Positions 45,211 to 52,953 of a DNA stretch of 64,000 nucleotides are shown piece after piece (positions within the stretch are counted from its first letter, which is position 1; the number at the start of each line of letters is the position of its first letter). The stretch spans positions 186,001 through 250,000 of the forward strand of contig NZ_PYFP01000003.1 of the NCBI RefSeq assembly GCF_003056055.1. The letters are read 5' to 3'. The notes beneath the pieces are model-generated. The model did no database searches. It was not told where the DNA came from and saw nothing but the letters and a program-made list of their open reading frames with translations. The stretch is from Glaciimonas sp. PCH181. GTDB lineage: Bacteria; Pseudomonadota; Gammaproteobacteria; Burkholderiales; Burkholderiaceae_D. A program made the translations under genes and the position numbers.

Positions 45211-46230
45211 TTAGTTATTTAATGTGATAATTGCCTTTACATTTTCTGAGGCGACTAATTGGATTATTTTTCCAGGCTCACCCTTAATCAATGATGAAGA
45301 CACAGCTACGACGTTAAACTTGGTGCCGATAGGCAAAACTATCTCATGCTCCAGCAGTCCGCCGATGTCATAACCATTAGCCGTTATTTGATATAAGACG
45401 GGTATAGTTTGATCAAGATCCGGGCGGGTTTGATGGTCTGTTCCCGCAAAAAGATGCGCTGTTTTTTTGTCCGGGGTAGTCGACATAAAAAAATCAGTGC
45501 TGACACCATGCGTGCTGCCAGCGCGCGCATTTAATTCTGAAACCATTTTTTCGGTTAATCTAGTCCCACGATATAACGATAGGCCTTTCGCCTTAGGACA
45601 TGTTTTCAATGCCTCGTGCATCAATTTAGCGCAGCCCTCATTTGTCTCCATATGCACTGAAGCAGCCCTCATTTCGTCAATACGAAATTGACTTAAAGCA
45701 TAACTACTTCCTTCTAAATTTTTTGCAAACTCTCGTCTGGCCACACCGTGTAACTTTGGTTTTGGCTTACTCTCCCGACCATTGATCGCACTGGCACCGG
45801 CGTTGGTCTGGTAAATCAGTAATGCCCCTTTCATTTCTTTTTGGGTGTACGGCACGGCGTCAGCTTTTTTCGCGCCCATTATTTTTGCTTGATGAATCGC
45901 GATATCGATATCGGTAGGGCTATTATTTCCAAATATTTCGTGAACGGTGTTGATCGCCATCCGTTCATTGCGGGGCTCTTTACCCAGAAGGGCATGTAAT
46001 AGCTGAGGTGCATCGAGAATTTTGGTAATCATGCTATTAATGGCAACAGGGTCTCGCTTCAAACTACTACCCGATGTGACCTTTGCCGAAACGCTGGGGT
46101 CGTTCTTTGGAGACGACATAGGTTGAAGAACATTTTTTACACCCGTTAAAGACTGCGGCAGAAGTCCTGATGGTGTCGCCGCCAATTCAGGAGGACGTAC
46201 GGATGATGAGGAGGTTGGTTGAATATTCAT
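45211..46230 (-). CDS. Putative mono-ADP-ribosyltransferase effector/toxin (R-S-E class)
   Basis: 339 residues. The C-terminal third carries the three NAD-binding and catalytic elements of arginine-type ADP-ribosyltransferases in order: Arg221 (LSLYRGT), the Ser-Thr-Thr strand 250-252 (FFMSTTPDKKTAHLF) and the ExE pair Glu294/Glu296 (LLEHEIVLPIGTKF). The first 60 residues are rich in Ser, Pro and Thr without hydrophobic segments, like type III-secreted effectors such as HopU1. There is no Sec signal peptide. I start at ATG 46230; an upstream in-frame start exists, and neither has a clear ribosome site. The gene is AT-rich against its neighbours and is bracketed by the repeated small-RNA element. 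Host target, secretion route and any immunity protein are unknown. Confidence 0.75.
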   Translation of the reverse strand: MNIQPTSSSSVRPPELAATPSGLLPQSLTGVKNVLQPMSSPKNDPSVSAKVTSGSSLKRDPVAINSMITKILDAPQLLHALLGKEPRNERMAINTVHEIFGNNSPTDIDIAIHQAKIMGAKKADAVPYTQKEMKGALLIYQTNAGASAINGRESKPKPKLHGVARREFAKNLEGSSYALSQFRIDEMRAASVHMETNEGCAKLMHEALKTCPKAKGLSLYRGTRLTEKMVSELNARAGSTHGVSTDFFMSTTPDKKTAHLFAGTDHQTRPDLDQTIPVLYQITANGYDIGGLLEHEIVLPIGTKFNVVAVSSSLIKGEPGKIIQLVASENVKAIITLNN

Positions 46231-46296
46231 GGGATTTTCAAAAAATTTAATCCTAACCAACATCATAGAAAATTACTTTTAAAAATTATTCAATAG

Positions 46297-46309
46297 TAGT
46301 TAATAACTA
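46297..46309. promoter_or_regulatory. Palindrome upstream of the transferase gene
   Basis: A perfect 13-base palindrome, TAGTTA-A-TAACTA, extended by flanking CAATAGT/ACTATTG arms. It is centred about 70 bases before the transferase start in an AT-rich stretch and is a possible regulator-binding site. Confidence 0.45.
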
Positions 46310-46421
46310 TTGTTAATTAAACCTCATTCGCCCCTCTTTTAACGATTTGGCTACGATCAAATAAATCATCGAGTGGTTGATTTTATGGCCGATAAAACAT
46401 CGCGCTATAAATACTTAGACG

Positions 46422-46487
46422 AAAAAAAAACCCGCTCACCTTGCGGGAGCGGGTAAATCCAAACCTTAGGAGGTGTTGGAGGAGACA
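46422..46487 (-). ncRNA. Putative anti-Shine-Dalgarno small RNA, copy B
   Basis: This has the same architecture as copy A: -10 box TATAGT at 46493-46498, CTCCTCC at 46478-46484, and CACCTCCT at 46468-46475. The terminator stem pairs 46447-46454 with 46430-46437 and is followed by eight or nine U's. The single change in the hairpin loop leaves the stem intact, and both anti-SD motifs are unchanged. It lies between the small orphan gene and the transferase gene on the same strand. It could be an independent transcript or the processed 3' end of the orphan-gene mRNA. Confidence 0.6.
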
Positions 46488-46563
46488 AACAAACTATATC
46501 GCACCGCATCATTTCCGTCCTCTTTATTGTTTGTATAAGCAATATAGAAAAGCCGTATAACAG
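46422..46563. repeat. ~140-base direct repeat, copy B
   Basis: Second copy of the block at 44966-45106. Its 5' boundary on the minus strand is the conserved CTGTTATACG. It begins 32 bases after the stop of the small orphan gene. Confidence 0.85.
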
Positions 46564-46594
46564 GGGTACAAATGTATCTAAAAACAAACTTCAA

Positions 46595-46993
46595 CTACCG
46601 CCCTTTCATAGTCTCCTGATACAGGAGAGGCAAAACCTTATGAGTGAGACCCCTTACTTCACTTTGAAAATGTCTTACGGATTGCCCAAACGAACCACTG
46701 TTCAGTGACGAAAATGCCTTCGTATGTTTCAATAAGTTATTTAGATTAGTTACTGATTTGAGTGTTGCTTTGAGGCCTGACTTCTGTGTTAGGTTTTCTT
46801 CAAGTTTCTTAATATCAATTTCTATTTTTTTCGCTGCCTGCGTACTTTTCCTAGTCAAGGTATTTTCGTTTCTTGCAAGCTTTAAAAATGCAAGAATGTA
46901 CGTCTTGCTTTCAAGTATTTCCTTACGTATAAAATCCGCACCTTCTGAGCGATTTGGTGGAACGTATCCTGATACATGGCGGGTGATCTGCAT
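46595..46993 (-). CDS. Small orphan protein, basic and helical
   Basis: 132 residues that I do not recognise. The ATG at 46993 has AAGGG seven bases upstream; the frame can be extended 31 codons to a TTG at 47086 without a ribosome site. The sequence is largely helical and basic, with a charged middle (KKIEIDIKKLEENLTQKSGL) and Ser-rich C-terminal part, and has no signal peptide or membrane segment. Base composition is AT-rich like the transferase gene, not like the flanking autotransporter. It could be a second effector, a chaperone or antitoxin-like partner of the transferase, or a remnant. Confidence 0.55.
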   Translation of the reverse strand: MQITRHVSGYVPPNRSEGADFIRKEILESKTYILAFLKLARNENTLTRKSTQAAKKIEIDIKKLEENLTQKSGLKATLKSVTNLNNLLKHTKAFSSLNSGSFGQSVRHFQSEVRGLTHKVLPLLYQETMKGR

Positions 46994-47092
46994 GATTGCC
47001 CTTGAATTAAACAAAAAATTGTATCCGCTTGAATCGTTTCTTTCATTCAGAAAATACTCTTGAAACGTTATTGACCGTGCGCTCAATTAAAC

Positions 47093-49948
47093 TTAATCAA
47101 ATCCTATTCGCACCCCCAAAGACAACACGCTATTCGCCGCGCCACCACGGCTAAATTGTCCGTCGACATTTGCGTACCAGCTCCACTGGCGATTGATTGC
47201 TGTGGAAAGACCGACGCCGACCCATCCAGAGTTGCGCGCCAAACTGATGCCCTCCACGGTAAATTGACTGCCCGGTGCGCCAGTGAAGCCTGCGGAAAAA
47301 TTCAGGTTGCCGCTCGAAAATGCATGTTGCCACGCCGCATACGCTTGCAAAACACTTTTGCCTGCGAACCAATCAACAGTGGTTTGTCCGCGCACGCCTG
47401 CTATGCCAGCGGTTTGCTGATATGACTGACTGTTCGCAGTCAAACCGAAGCTGCCACCGCTTTCGGCAAAGCCGCCGCGTTTCAGTCGGTCATAGGCCAC
47501 ACCGATAAACGGCGTCACCAAGGAATAGCGCGATAATTTCGTTGCGTAGCCATACTCGGCATAAGCGGAGAACATATTGTCCGTATGGTCCGCCTGTAGA
47601 TTTTCAATCTCAGTCCCGGCAATCGCCGTCCGGTTCACCGTGCTGGAAACAGTCGCGATACCGGCCCGACCGGCGATATAACCACCGCCATTGAGTGCGT
47701 TGTCGGCATTCTCTTTGTTCAAAGCGTAACGTCCGTAAAGCGATACACCGGTATTCTGGCTTTTGGAATTGCCACCGAAACGGTCGAAACTGGCATGACT
47801 ATCCGAATACGCCACCGACGCTCCAACAATCGTCTTATCGTTGAGTTGCGTATCAATCCCAAATTGGCCGCCTAGCGTAGACGTATCAGCGCTGGCATAA
47901 CCGGTTTCATTCAATTTGCCAGAAGCACCAATCGCGCTGACCCAGAGACCAGTTTTTAGCTGCGTATCTTGCATCCCTAGTTGCGATAGCCGACTCGACA
48001 AAGTCCGGTTCACTGCCTGCGATTGCTGGAAAGTCAGCGCCTGTGCCGAAGCGTGAATCTGACCGGACAAACTATCCAGCGCGGCCCCTAACGCGGCCAC
48101 ATTGGCGACACGTTCCAAGGCCGCTGCGCTGGCAACCAATGTCGCGTTATTGCCACCGGTTTGCCCGTTTGCCACCATGGTGTCGGCTGCCGTCATTGCC
48201 TGCTCGACATTAGCGGCCGTATTGGTTCTGGTAGGGTCTGCAGCAAAGGTTTGCGCGGCAACCGTGGTGGCGACGCGCCCGATCGTCAAATCCACTTCTT
48301 TGGGGCCGTAGGTTAACTGAGCGTTCAGTAACGGCGGAAAAGCAGTCCCAACGCTTTGAAAACCAACATCGCTGAAAGTATTCAGCACAGCCGTCCCTGC
48401 GGTAACGACTTTTTGAGGCGTGCTATTTGCCTGCGCCGTGACATAGGCATTAGCATCTGCATTGCCAGCGGGGACGGTTGCCACCAAATGTGAGCCGCCC
48501 AAGGTCGCCGTCCCCCCAACAATGAGCGTCGCGTTGATGTCGTTGGCAAGCACGGCGTTCACCGATGCCGTGTAATTACCGGCAATTGCCAGACCCGCGC
48601 CGGTATTACTCAGGCGTCCGTTGTTGGTGACGTTGCCGCCGATGCGGCCACCATTGCCAGATAAATTGCCACTGGCGTCGATTTGCACGCCGGACGTAAT
48701 CGATCCTGTGATATTCAGCGTGCCGTTAGCCACCTCGTTATTGCCAGAGTACCTGTTTGCGCCGGACAACGTTAACGTACCGGTGCCACTCTTGACCAAT
48801 CCGGCATCGCCGGCAATTGCGTTACTAAACGTGGAGGAAACCGTATCGAAACTAACGTTCACATTTGGACCAAGCGCCAGACTTTGCGCAAATAACGCAG
48901 GACCATTTACCGCTTTACTGGCGTTGAGCAAGCCCCAGCCGTAAGTCGCAGTGTCGCCCATACTGGTCGCGGTGGATAAAATAGTTTGCCTAAGCAAATC
49001 GGCATTCATCCATGGATACACTTGCTGCACTAAAGCGACAGCGCCGGTCACTGCCGGGGCCGCAAAGGATGTGCCGTACACGCGCTCACCAGCACTGGGC
49101 GACACGAAATCACCCGGCGCTGCCAGACACCAGTTGGCAGCCACGCCGCAACGATTGGCGTAACTTGCAATGCTGCCGGGCACCGTATCCGCGTTTGAGT
49201 AAGCCTGTGCACCGCCGACTGCATTCACAGCGGTCACCGCAATCCAGCCTTTTTGCAAGTCAGGATAAAGCGATGGCAAGCCTGCCGTCAGCGAAGGTTG
49301 CGCCGCGCCACCGTTGCCTGTGGCCCACACAAACAAACCACCTTTTGCAACGAAGGGCTGATAAATGTTGTAGTAGGTGCCGCTATCGGAGGGAGATGCA
49401 ATCGTGCCGACCCCGACAGATTGATTAAAAATTTTGACGCCGCTGTTATACAGAAAATTGTAAATAGCCGCGCTCAACACCACGCCATCCGTTCCCTCCC
49501 CAGCCGCGACGCCCAACATCTGAACACCAGGTGCAATGCCGACATTTTTCCCACCCAAGATTTCAGCGACATCCGTTCCGTGCATATTGCCGTTGCCGTT
49601 CTGACCTAAAAAACCGCCACTGCTGCCCCCACTTGCCGGGGTATAAACGGCTTTGCTGACGCGTCCAGCAAGCTCTGGATCAGTTACATCAAAATCCGTA
49701 TCCACTATTCCCACTGTCACCCCAGCCCCGGTTATTCCACGTGCGTGGGCGGCGGCAACATTGCTGGGATCGCTGGGATTGTAAGCGCTGGATATGGGCG
49801 CTGGTGACGTGCCGGGCTGGGTGGAAATGAGCGTCGTATTACCAGGATTTTGACTGCCGCCACCACCGCCACCGCAACCGGAAAGCAACGCTAAGACGGC
49901 AAGCGAGAAGATAGATAAAGGAAAATAATGTGCGCGTTCATGATGCAT
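47093..49948 (-). CDS. Subtilisin-type autotransporter serine protease with lipoprotein signal
   Basis: 951 residues. The N-terminus ends in a lipobox (LLSGC, Cys25) followed by a Gly run, so the mature protein is probably lipidated. An S8 protease domain (about 60-355) has Asp83 (GIVDTDFD), His123 (NMHGTDVAEI), oxyanion Asn212 (WATGNGG) and Ser294 (GTSFAAPAV). A passenger stalk with a LTLSGANRYSG-type repeat follows. The last ~280 residues form the autotransporter beta-barrel, ending LGVRIGFD. The final residue is Asp after the usual Phe, a small oddity. GAGG precedes the ATG. It resembles NalP/SphB1-type lipidated subtilases, which shed themselves or process other surface proteins. Confidence 0.92.
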   Translation of the reverse strand: MHHERAHYFPLSIFSLAVLALLSGCGGGGGGSQNPGNTTLISTQPGTSPAPISSAYNPSDPSNVAAAHARGITGAGVTVGIVDTDFDVTDPELAGRVSKAVYTPASGGSSGGFLGQNGNGNMHGTDVAEILGGKNVGIAPGVQMLGVAAGEGTDGVVLSAAIYNFLYNSGVKIFNQSVGVGTIASPSDSGTYYNIYQPFVAKGGLFVWATGNGGAAQPSLTAGLPSLYPDLQKGWIAVTAVNAVGGAQAYSNADTVPGSIASYANRCGVAANWCLAAPGDFVSPSAGERVYGTSFAAPAVTGAVALVQQVYPWMNADLLRQTILSTATSMGDTATYGWGLLNASKAVNGPALFAQSLALGPNVNVSFDTVSSTFSNAIAGDAGLVKSGTGTLTLSGANRYSGNNEVANGTLNITGSITSGVQIDASGNLSGNGGRIGGNVTNNGRLSNTGAGLAIAGNYTASVNAVLANDINATLIVGGTATLGGSHLVATVPAGNADANAYVTAQANSTPQKVVTAGTAVLNTFSDVGFQSVGTAFPPLLNAQLTYGPKEVDLTIGRVATTVAAQTFAADPTRTNTAANVEQAMTAADTMVANGQTGGNNATLVASAAALERVANVAALGAALDSLSGQIHASAQALTFQQSQAVNRTLSSRLSQLGMQDTQLKTGLWVSAIGASGKLNETGYASADTSTLGGQFGIDTQLNDKTIVGASVAYSDSHASFDRFGGNSKSQNTGVSLYGRYALNKENADNALNGGGYIAGRAGIATVSSTVNRTAIAGTEIENLQADHTDNMFSAYAEYGYATKLSRYSLVTPFIGVAYDRLKRGGFAESGGSFGLTANSQSYQQTAGIAGVRGQTTVDWFAGKSVLQAYAAWQHAFSSGNLNFSAGFTGAPGSQFTVEGISLARNSGWVGVGLSTAINRQWSWYANVDGQFSRGGAANSVLSLGVRIGFD

Positions 49949-50730
49949 TCCTGGCCTCGCTTATTAACGTGCGCAAAATTACTTTGGTGTCCTGCATGTA
50001 ATTGAACGGTGTTTTGAAATAGAGGCGGATTAAATTTGTCTCTTCATTTTTTGCTCGTCGCCATTTATTTCCGTATCGAAATTTCGGCAAAAATATACCC
50101 GCTCGGCGACTCGCTCAATAAGATTAAAGCAAGTGGGCGACGTTCGACAACGACGAATCTTTTGCGCAGAAATATGTGAATGAAAAGAGAATGTCAACAC
50201 TGTTAAACAGGGTGTTACAACAAGTCGCAGTACACCACGGATTAGGTGGACTTTTGGGTGTAAATTTTTAAAAATGAATGGAAGATATAAGAGTAAGGAC
50301 GACCTTGGTTGAGGGTTGCAGCGCCGATAACGAAGCATAAATAAAAACTGATGGCGCTACGCGTCCATCGTGAAGCAATTGTTAAATGGGCTAAATCACC
50401 ACATTTTTTGCATCCAATTAACGGTGAATTATTTATTTAATTCTTGACCTGTATCAAATTTAAATGCGCAACGATGAGCAAAAAATAATTGTTTACCGTT
50501 TTAGAAGTCACTTCTCCTACAACTATCTTCCCTTCCGGCATTAAAAATGTCGGCGTTAAAACGACACAAAAATGCCGCATCAAATTTACATTTCAAAATG
50601 GTGCAATAAAGAGATATTGCTGCCATCGATTCTTCTATACCAAGAGTATATTTTTTAGAACGACGCCATTCAGCTTGCTTCTGTGCAATGCTTCCATCTT
50701 CAGATTTATGTGCAAAATGTTAGTTAAACA
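49949..50730. other. Long AT-rich intergenic region between divergent genes
   Basis: 782 bases between the autotransporter and mdfA-like genes. Two open frames (50030-50338 minus, 50489-50734 plus) have no ribosome site and no protein-like sequence. An imperfect hairpin (AACACTGTT…CAGGGTGTT on the minus strand, near 50190-50220) and a short TGTCG…CGACA repeat (50548-50566) are present. It should hold both promoters. No RNA family is recognisable. Confidence 0.4.
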
Positions 50731-51972
50731 ATGAAAAAAATTTCCACCCTTAATCGATCGACTTTGATGTTCCCGCTGGCGCTGGTGCTATTTGAATTTT
50801 CTGTCTATATCGCCAATGACATGATTCAACCGGGGATGATCGTCGTCACGAAAGAGTTCGGTGCCAGCGCTACATGGATGGCATCGGCGATGACTGCCTT
50901 TTTACTGGGTGGTGCGTTGTTTCAATGGCTGTTTGGACCGCTGTCAGATCGGATTGGGCGACGGCCTGTGATGTTGGGCGGCACGGTCTTTTTTATTCTT
51001 GCCTGTCTGGCAACCTTGTTTTCTAACAGTATCGAAAGTTTTATCGTGTTGCGCGTGGTGCAAGGGATCGGGTTATGTTTTATTTCCTCTGTCGGCTATG
51101 CAGTAGTGCAAGAAGCTTTCGAAGAGAAAGCTGCGGTTAAAGTCACCGCCTTGATGGCTAACGTGGCATTGATCGCGCCGTTAATTGGCCCGGTTGCGGG
51201 TGCGTTCATGATTGAAATGTGGCCTTGGCGGATGGTGTTTGTCTTCATCGCCGCGGTCTCTTCTGTAGCGTTGATTGGGCTTGTCATGCACATGCCGGAA
51301 ACGGTGCTGCAACGTAAGGAAAAGTTGCCGCTGATGCAGATTTGGCACGACTATCGGGAAGTATTTTGTAATCGTTACTTTTTGAAGGGTGCGCTTTCAA
51401 TTCCATTGCTGGCAGTGCCGTTGATTGGCTGGATTGCGATGTCGCCATTGATTTTGGTCAGCGATGGACATCTGAGTGTGATTGATTATGGTTTGTGGCA
51501 AATTCCTGTTTTTGCATGCCTGATTGCGGGTAATCTTATCCTTGCCACGCAGGCGGATCGCTGGCGGCTTGGCACCTCCGTCAAATATGCGCTTTATCCG
51601 ATTGCAGCCGGAATTGTTGTAATGATGGTTGGTAGCGTTATCTTCAAAACGCCGTACTTTTTGGTGCTTGGGATTAGTTTGGTTTCTTTTGGTGAGGGAT
51701 TATCCGTGGCGGTATTGGTGCGGTTTACCTTGACTGAAAGTGCTATATCAAAAGGCACCGTTGCGGCGGCAATGGGGATGGTGAGTATGTTGATGTATGG
51801 GATTGGGATTGAGTTGTATAAATTGCTGTATGCGTTTGCCGGGATGATCGGATTTGCATTAATGTCGGCGGTGGTTGCATTGTTGTATTGGCGTTTGTCG
51901 CGAGATGTTGTGCAGCGGGCGATGGCGGCGCGAGTGACTGGCCATGGCGTGAAGCAAGGATCAGCGCGATGA
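50731..51972 (+). CDS. mdfA: MdfA-type multidrug:H+ antiporter (MFS)
   Basis: 413 residues with twelve membrane helices and close similarity to E. coli MdfA/Cmr, recognisable in FEFSVYIANDMIQPGM, FGPLSDRIGRRPVMLGG and KVTALMANVALIAPLIGPVAGA. The membrane acidic residues that couple drug and proton binding in MdfA (Glu26 and Asp34) are matched by Glu22 and Asp30. MdfA exports chloramphenicol, cationic dyes and other drugs across the inner membrane. No obvious ribosome site precedes the ATG. The gene stands alone after a long intergenic region. The actual drug range here is unknown. Confidence 0.92.
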   Translation: MKKISTLNRSTLMFPLALVLFEFSVYIANDMIQPGMIVVTKEFGASATWMASAMTAFLLGGALFQWLFGPLSDRIGRRPVMLGGTVFFILACLATLFSNSIESFIVLRVVQGIGLCFISSVGYAVVQEAFEEKAAVKVTALMANVALIAPLIGPVAGAFMIEMWPWRMVFVFIAAVSSVALIGLVMHMPETVLQRKEKLPLMQIWHDYREVFCNRYFLKGALSIPLLAVPLIGWIAMSPLILVSDGHLSVIDYGLWQIPVFACLIAGNLILATQADRWRLGTSVKYALYPIAAGIVVMMVGSVIFKTPYFLVLGISLVSFGEGLSVAVLVRFTLTESAISKGTVAAAMGMVSMLMYGIGIELYKLLYAFAGMIGFALMSAVVALLYWRLSRDVVQRAMAARVTGHGVKQGSAR

Positions 51973-52144
51973 TGTTTTAGTGGTCTTTTGCTGTTGGTTA
52001 AACGTTGTCATGGCGCGGTCATTGAGTAGTTATAATATTTTTTAGCACCCTTTTTAGTAGCACCTATTGATGTCATTTTTTACTTGTCTCTTTTACTGAT
52101 CTCTAACGTTGTATTTCCGAAAAACTTTTTCTGAGGGAACTATC

Positions 52145-52726
52145 ATGAGCGCAAAAAAAATCCTGTTTCTCGCCGGTGATTATGTCGAGGATTATGAATT
52201 AATGGTGCCTTTTCAGGCGTTGCAGATGGTGGGGCATCAGGTGGATGTGGTGTGCCCTGATAAAGCCGCTGGTGCGCGTATTCGGACGGCAATTCATGAC
52301 TTTGAGGGAGATCAGACTTATAGCGAAAAGCCGGGACATAATTTCACGCTGAATGCTTCATTTAGTGATGTTGATGTGGCGCATTATGATGCGTTGTTGA
52401 TTCCGGGCGGACGTGCGCCGGAGTATTTGCGTTTGAATAAACGGGTGATTGAGATTGTGCAGCAGTTTCATGCGGCTAATAAACCGATTGCGGCGGTTTG
52501 TCATGGGCCGCAGTTGTTGGCTGCAGCTGGGGTGCTTAAAGGGAAAACTTGTTCGGCTTATCCTGCTTGTGCGCCTGAGGTTGAATTGGCTGGTGGGACT
52601 TATGCGGAGATTGACGTTACGGCTGCGCATACGGATGGGAATTTGGTGACGGCACCAGCTTGGCCTGCGCATCCGGCTTGGTTGGCGCAGTTTTTGAAAG
52701 TGCTGGGGACGAAAATTGAGTTATAG
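52145..52726 (+). CDS. DJ-1/PfpI-family protein
   Basis: 193 residues of the class-I glutamine-amidotransferase-like fold. The nucleophile elbow is [10 protein letters not shown], with the Cys flanked by His, and the conserved Glu lies in GDYVEDYEL near the N-terminus. Relatives act as glyoxalases/deglycases, chaperones or proteases, and this one cannot be assigned further. GAGGGAAC precedes the ATG at 52145; the frame's earlier start is unsupported. The coding sequence uses GTG/TTG/GCG-rich codons like the end of the preceding mdfA gene. A large hairpin follows. Confidence 0.88.
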   Translation: MSAKKILFLAGDYVEDYELMVPFQALQMVGHQVDVVCPDKAAGARIRTAIHDFEGDQTYSEKPGHNFTLNASFSDVDVAHYDALLIPGGRAPEYLRLNKRVIEIVQQFHAANKPIAAVCHGPQLLAAAGVLKGKTCSAYPACAPEVELAGGTYAEIDVTAAHTDGNLVTAPAWPAHPAWLAQFLKVLGTKIEL

Positions 52727-52771
52727 GTTGAGGTTGGTTTTTTAATTCGGTTATTCGGTAATTGAAACGGG

Positions 52772-52842
52772 GCGCTCTCCGTCGATGCTTGCCGAGGACG
52801 GCCCGGCTGCCGAGCCGCCCTCGGCTTGCGTCAACGGAGCGC
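52772..52842. repeat. Large imperfect palindrome between convergent genes
   Basis: A ~71-base GC-rich inverted repeat. The outer arms GCGCT..CCGT and ACGGAGCGC pair with a 2-base bulge. The middle arms GCCGAGG and CCTCGGC pair exactly, and the inner arms CGGC and GCCG close the loop. It lies 46 bases after the DJ-1 gene and before the convergent permease gene. It is longer than a usual terminator and lacks a T-run, so it may be a dispersed REP-like element. Confidence 0.7.
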
Positions 52843-52871
52843 AACCCGTGAAATCAATCACCAACACCGAA

Positions 52872-52912
52872 CTAAAAAAAAATAGCTTGCAGAGCCAAGC
52901 CCCACAAGCTAT
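52872..52912 (-). terminator. Intrinsic terminator of the GntP permease gene
   Basis: On the minus strand an 8-bp stem, ATAGCTTG with CAAGCTAT (52905-52912 and 52882-52889), is followed by about nine T's. It lies 42 bases after the permease stop. Confidence 0.88.
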
Positions 52913-52953
52913 CAATCCAATAAATACAAATTAAACCTAAATCAAACCAAGAC

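Larger units (their letters stand above)
46231..46594. other. AT-rich promoter region of the transferase gene, with RNA element copy B
   Basis: 364 bases. Next to the transferase start it is very AT-rich and contains the perfect palindrome TAGTTA-A-TAACTA (46297-46309) within a wider CAATAGT…ACTATTG repeat (46291-46312), a candidate operator. From 46422 to 46563 lies the second copy of the small-RNA element. No plausible TTCG-type hrp-II box pair was found by eye. Confidence 0.5.

Noticed and set aside
46231..46421. hrp-II (TTCG-N16-TTCG) or PIP-type promoter before the transferase gene
   Set aside because: I looked for the paired TTCG motif on the minus strand and did not find two copies at the right distance.
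44966..46563. Insertion sequence or transposon ends formed by the ~140-base repeats
   Set aside because: The repeats are direct and imperfect, contain a promoter and terminator, and enclose no transposase; a repeated RNA gene explains them better.
50030..50338. 102-residue minus-strand frame upstream of the autotransporter
   Set aside because: No ribosome site, no recognisable domain, and AT-rich intergenic composition.
50489..50734. 81-residue plus-strand frame running into the mdfA-like start
   Set aside because: Random-looking sequence; the overlap with the mdfA start is only a few bases and no ribosome site is seen.
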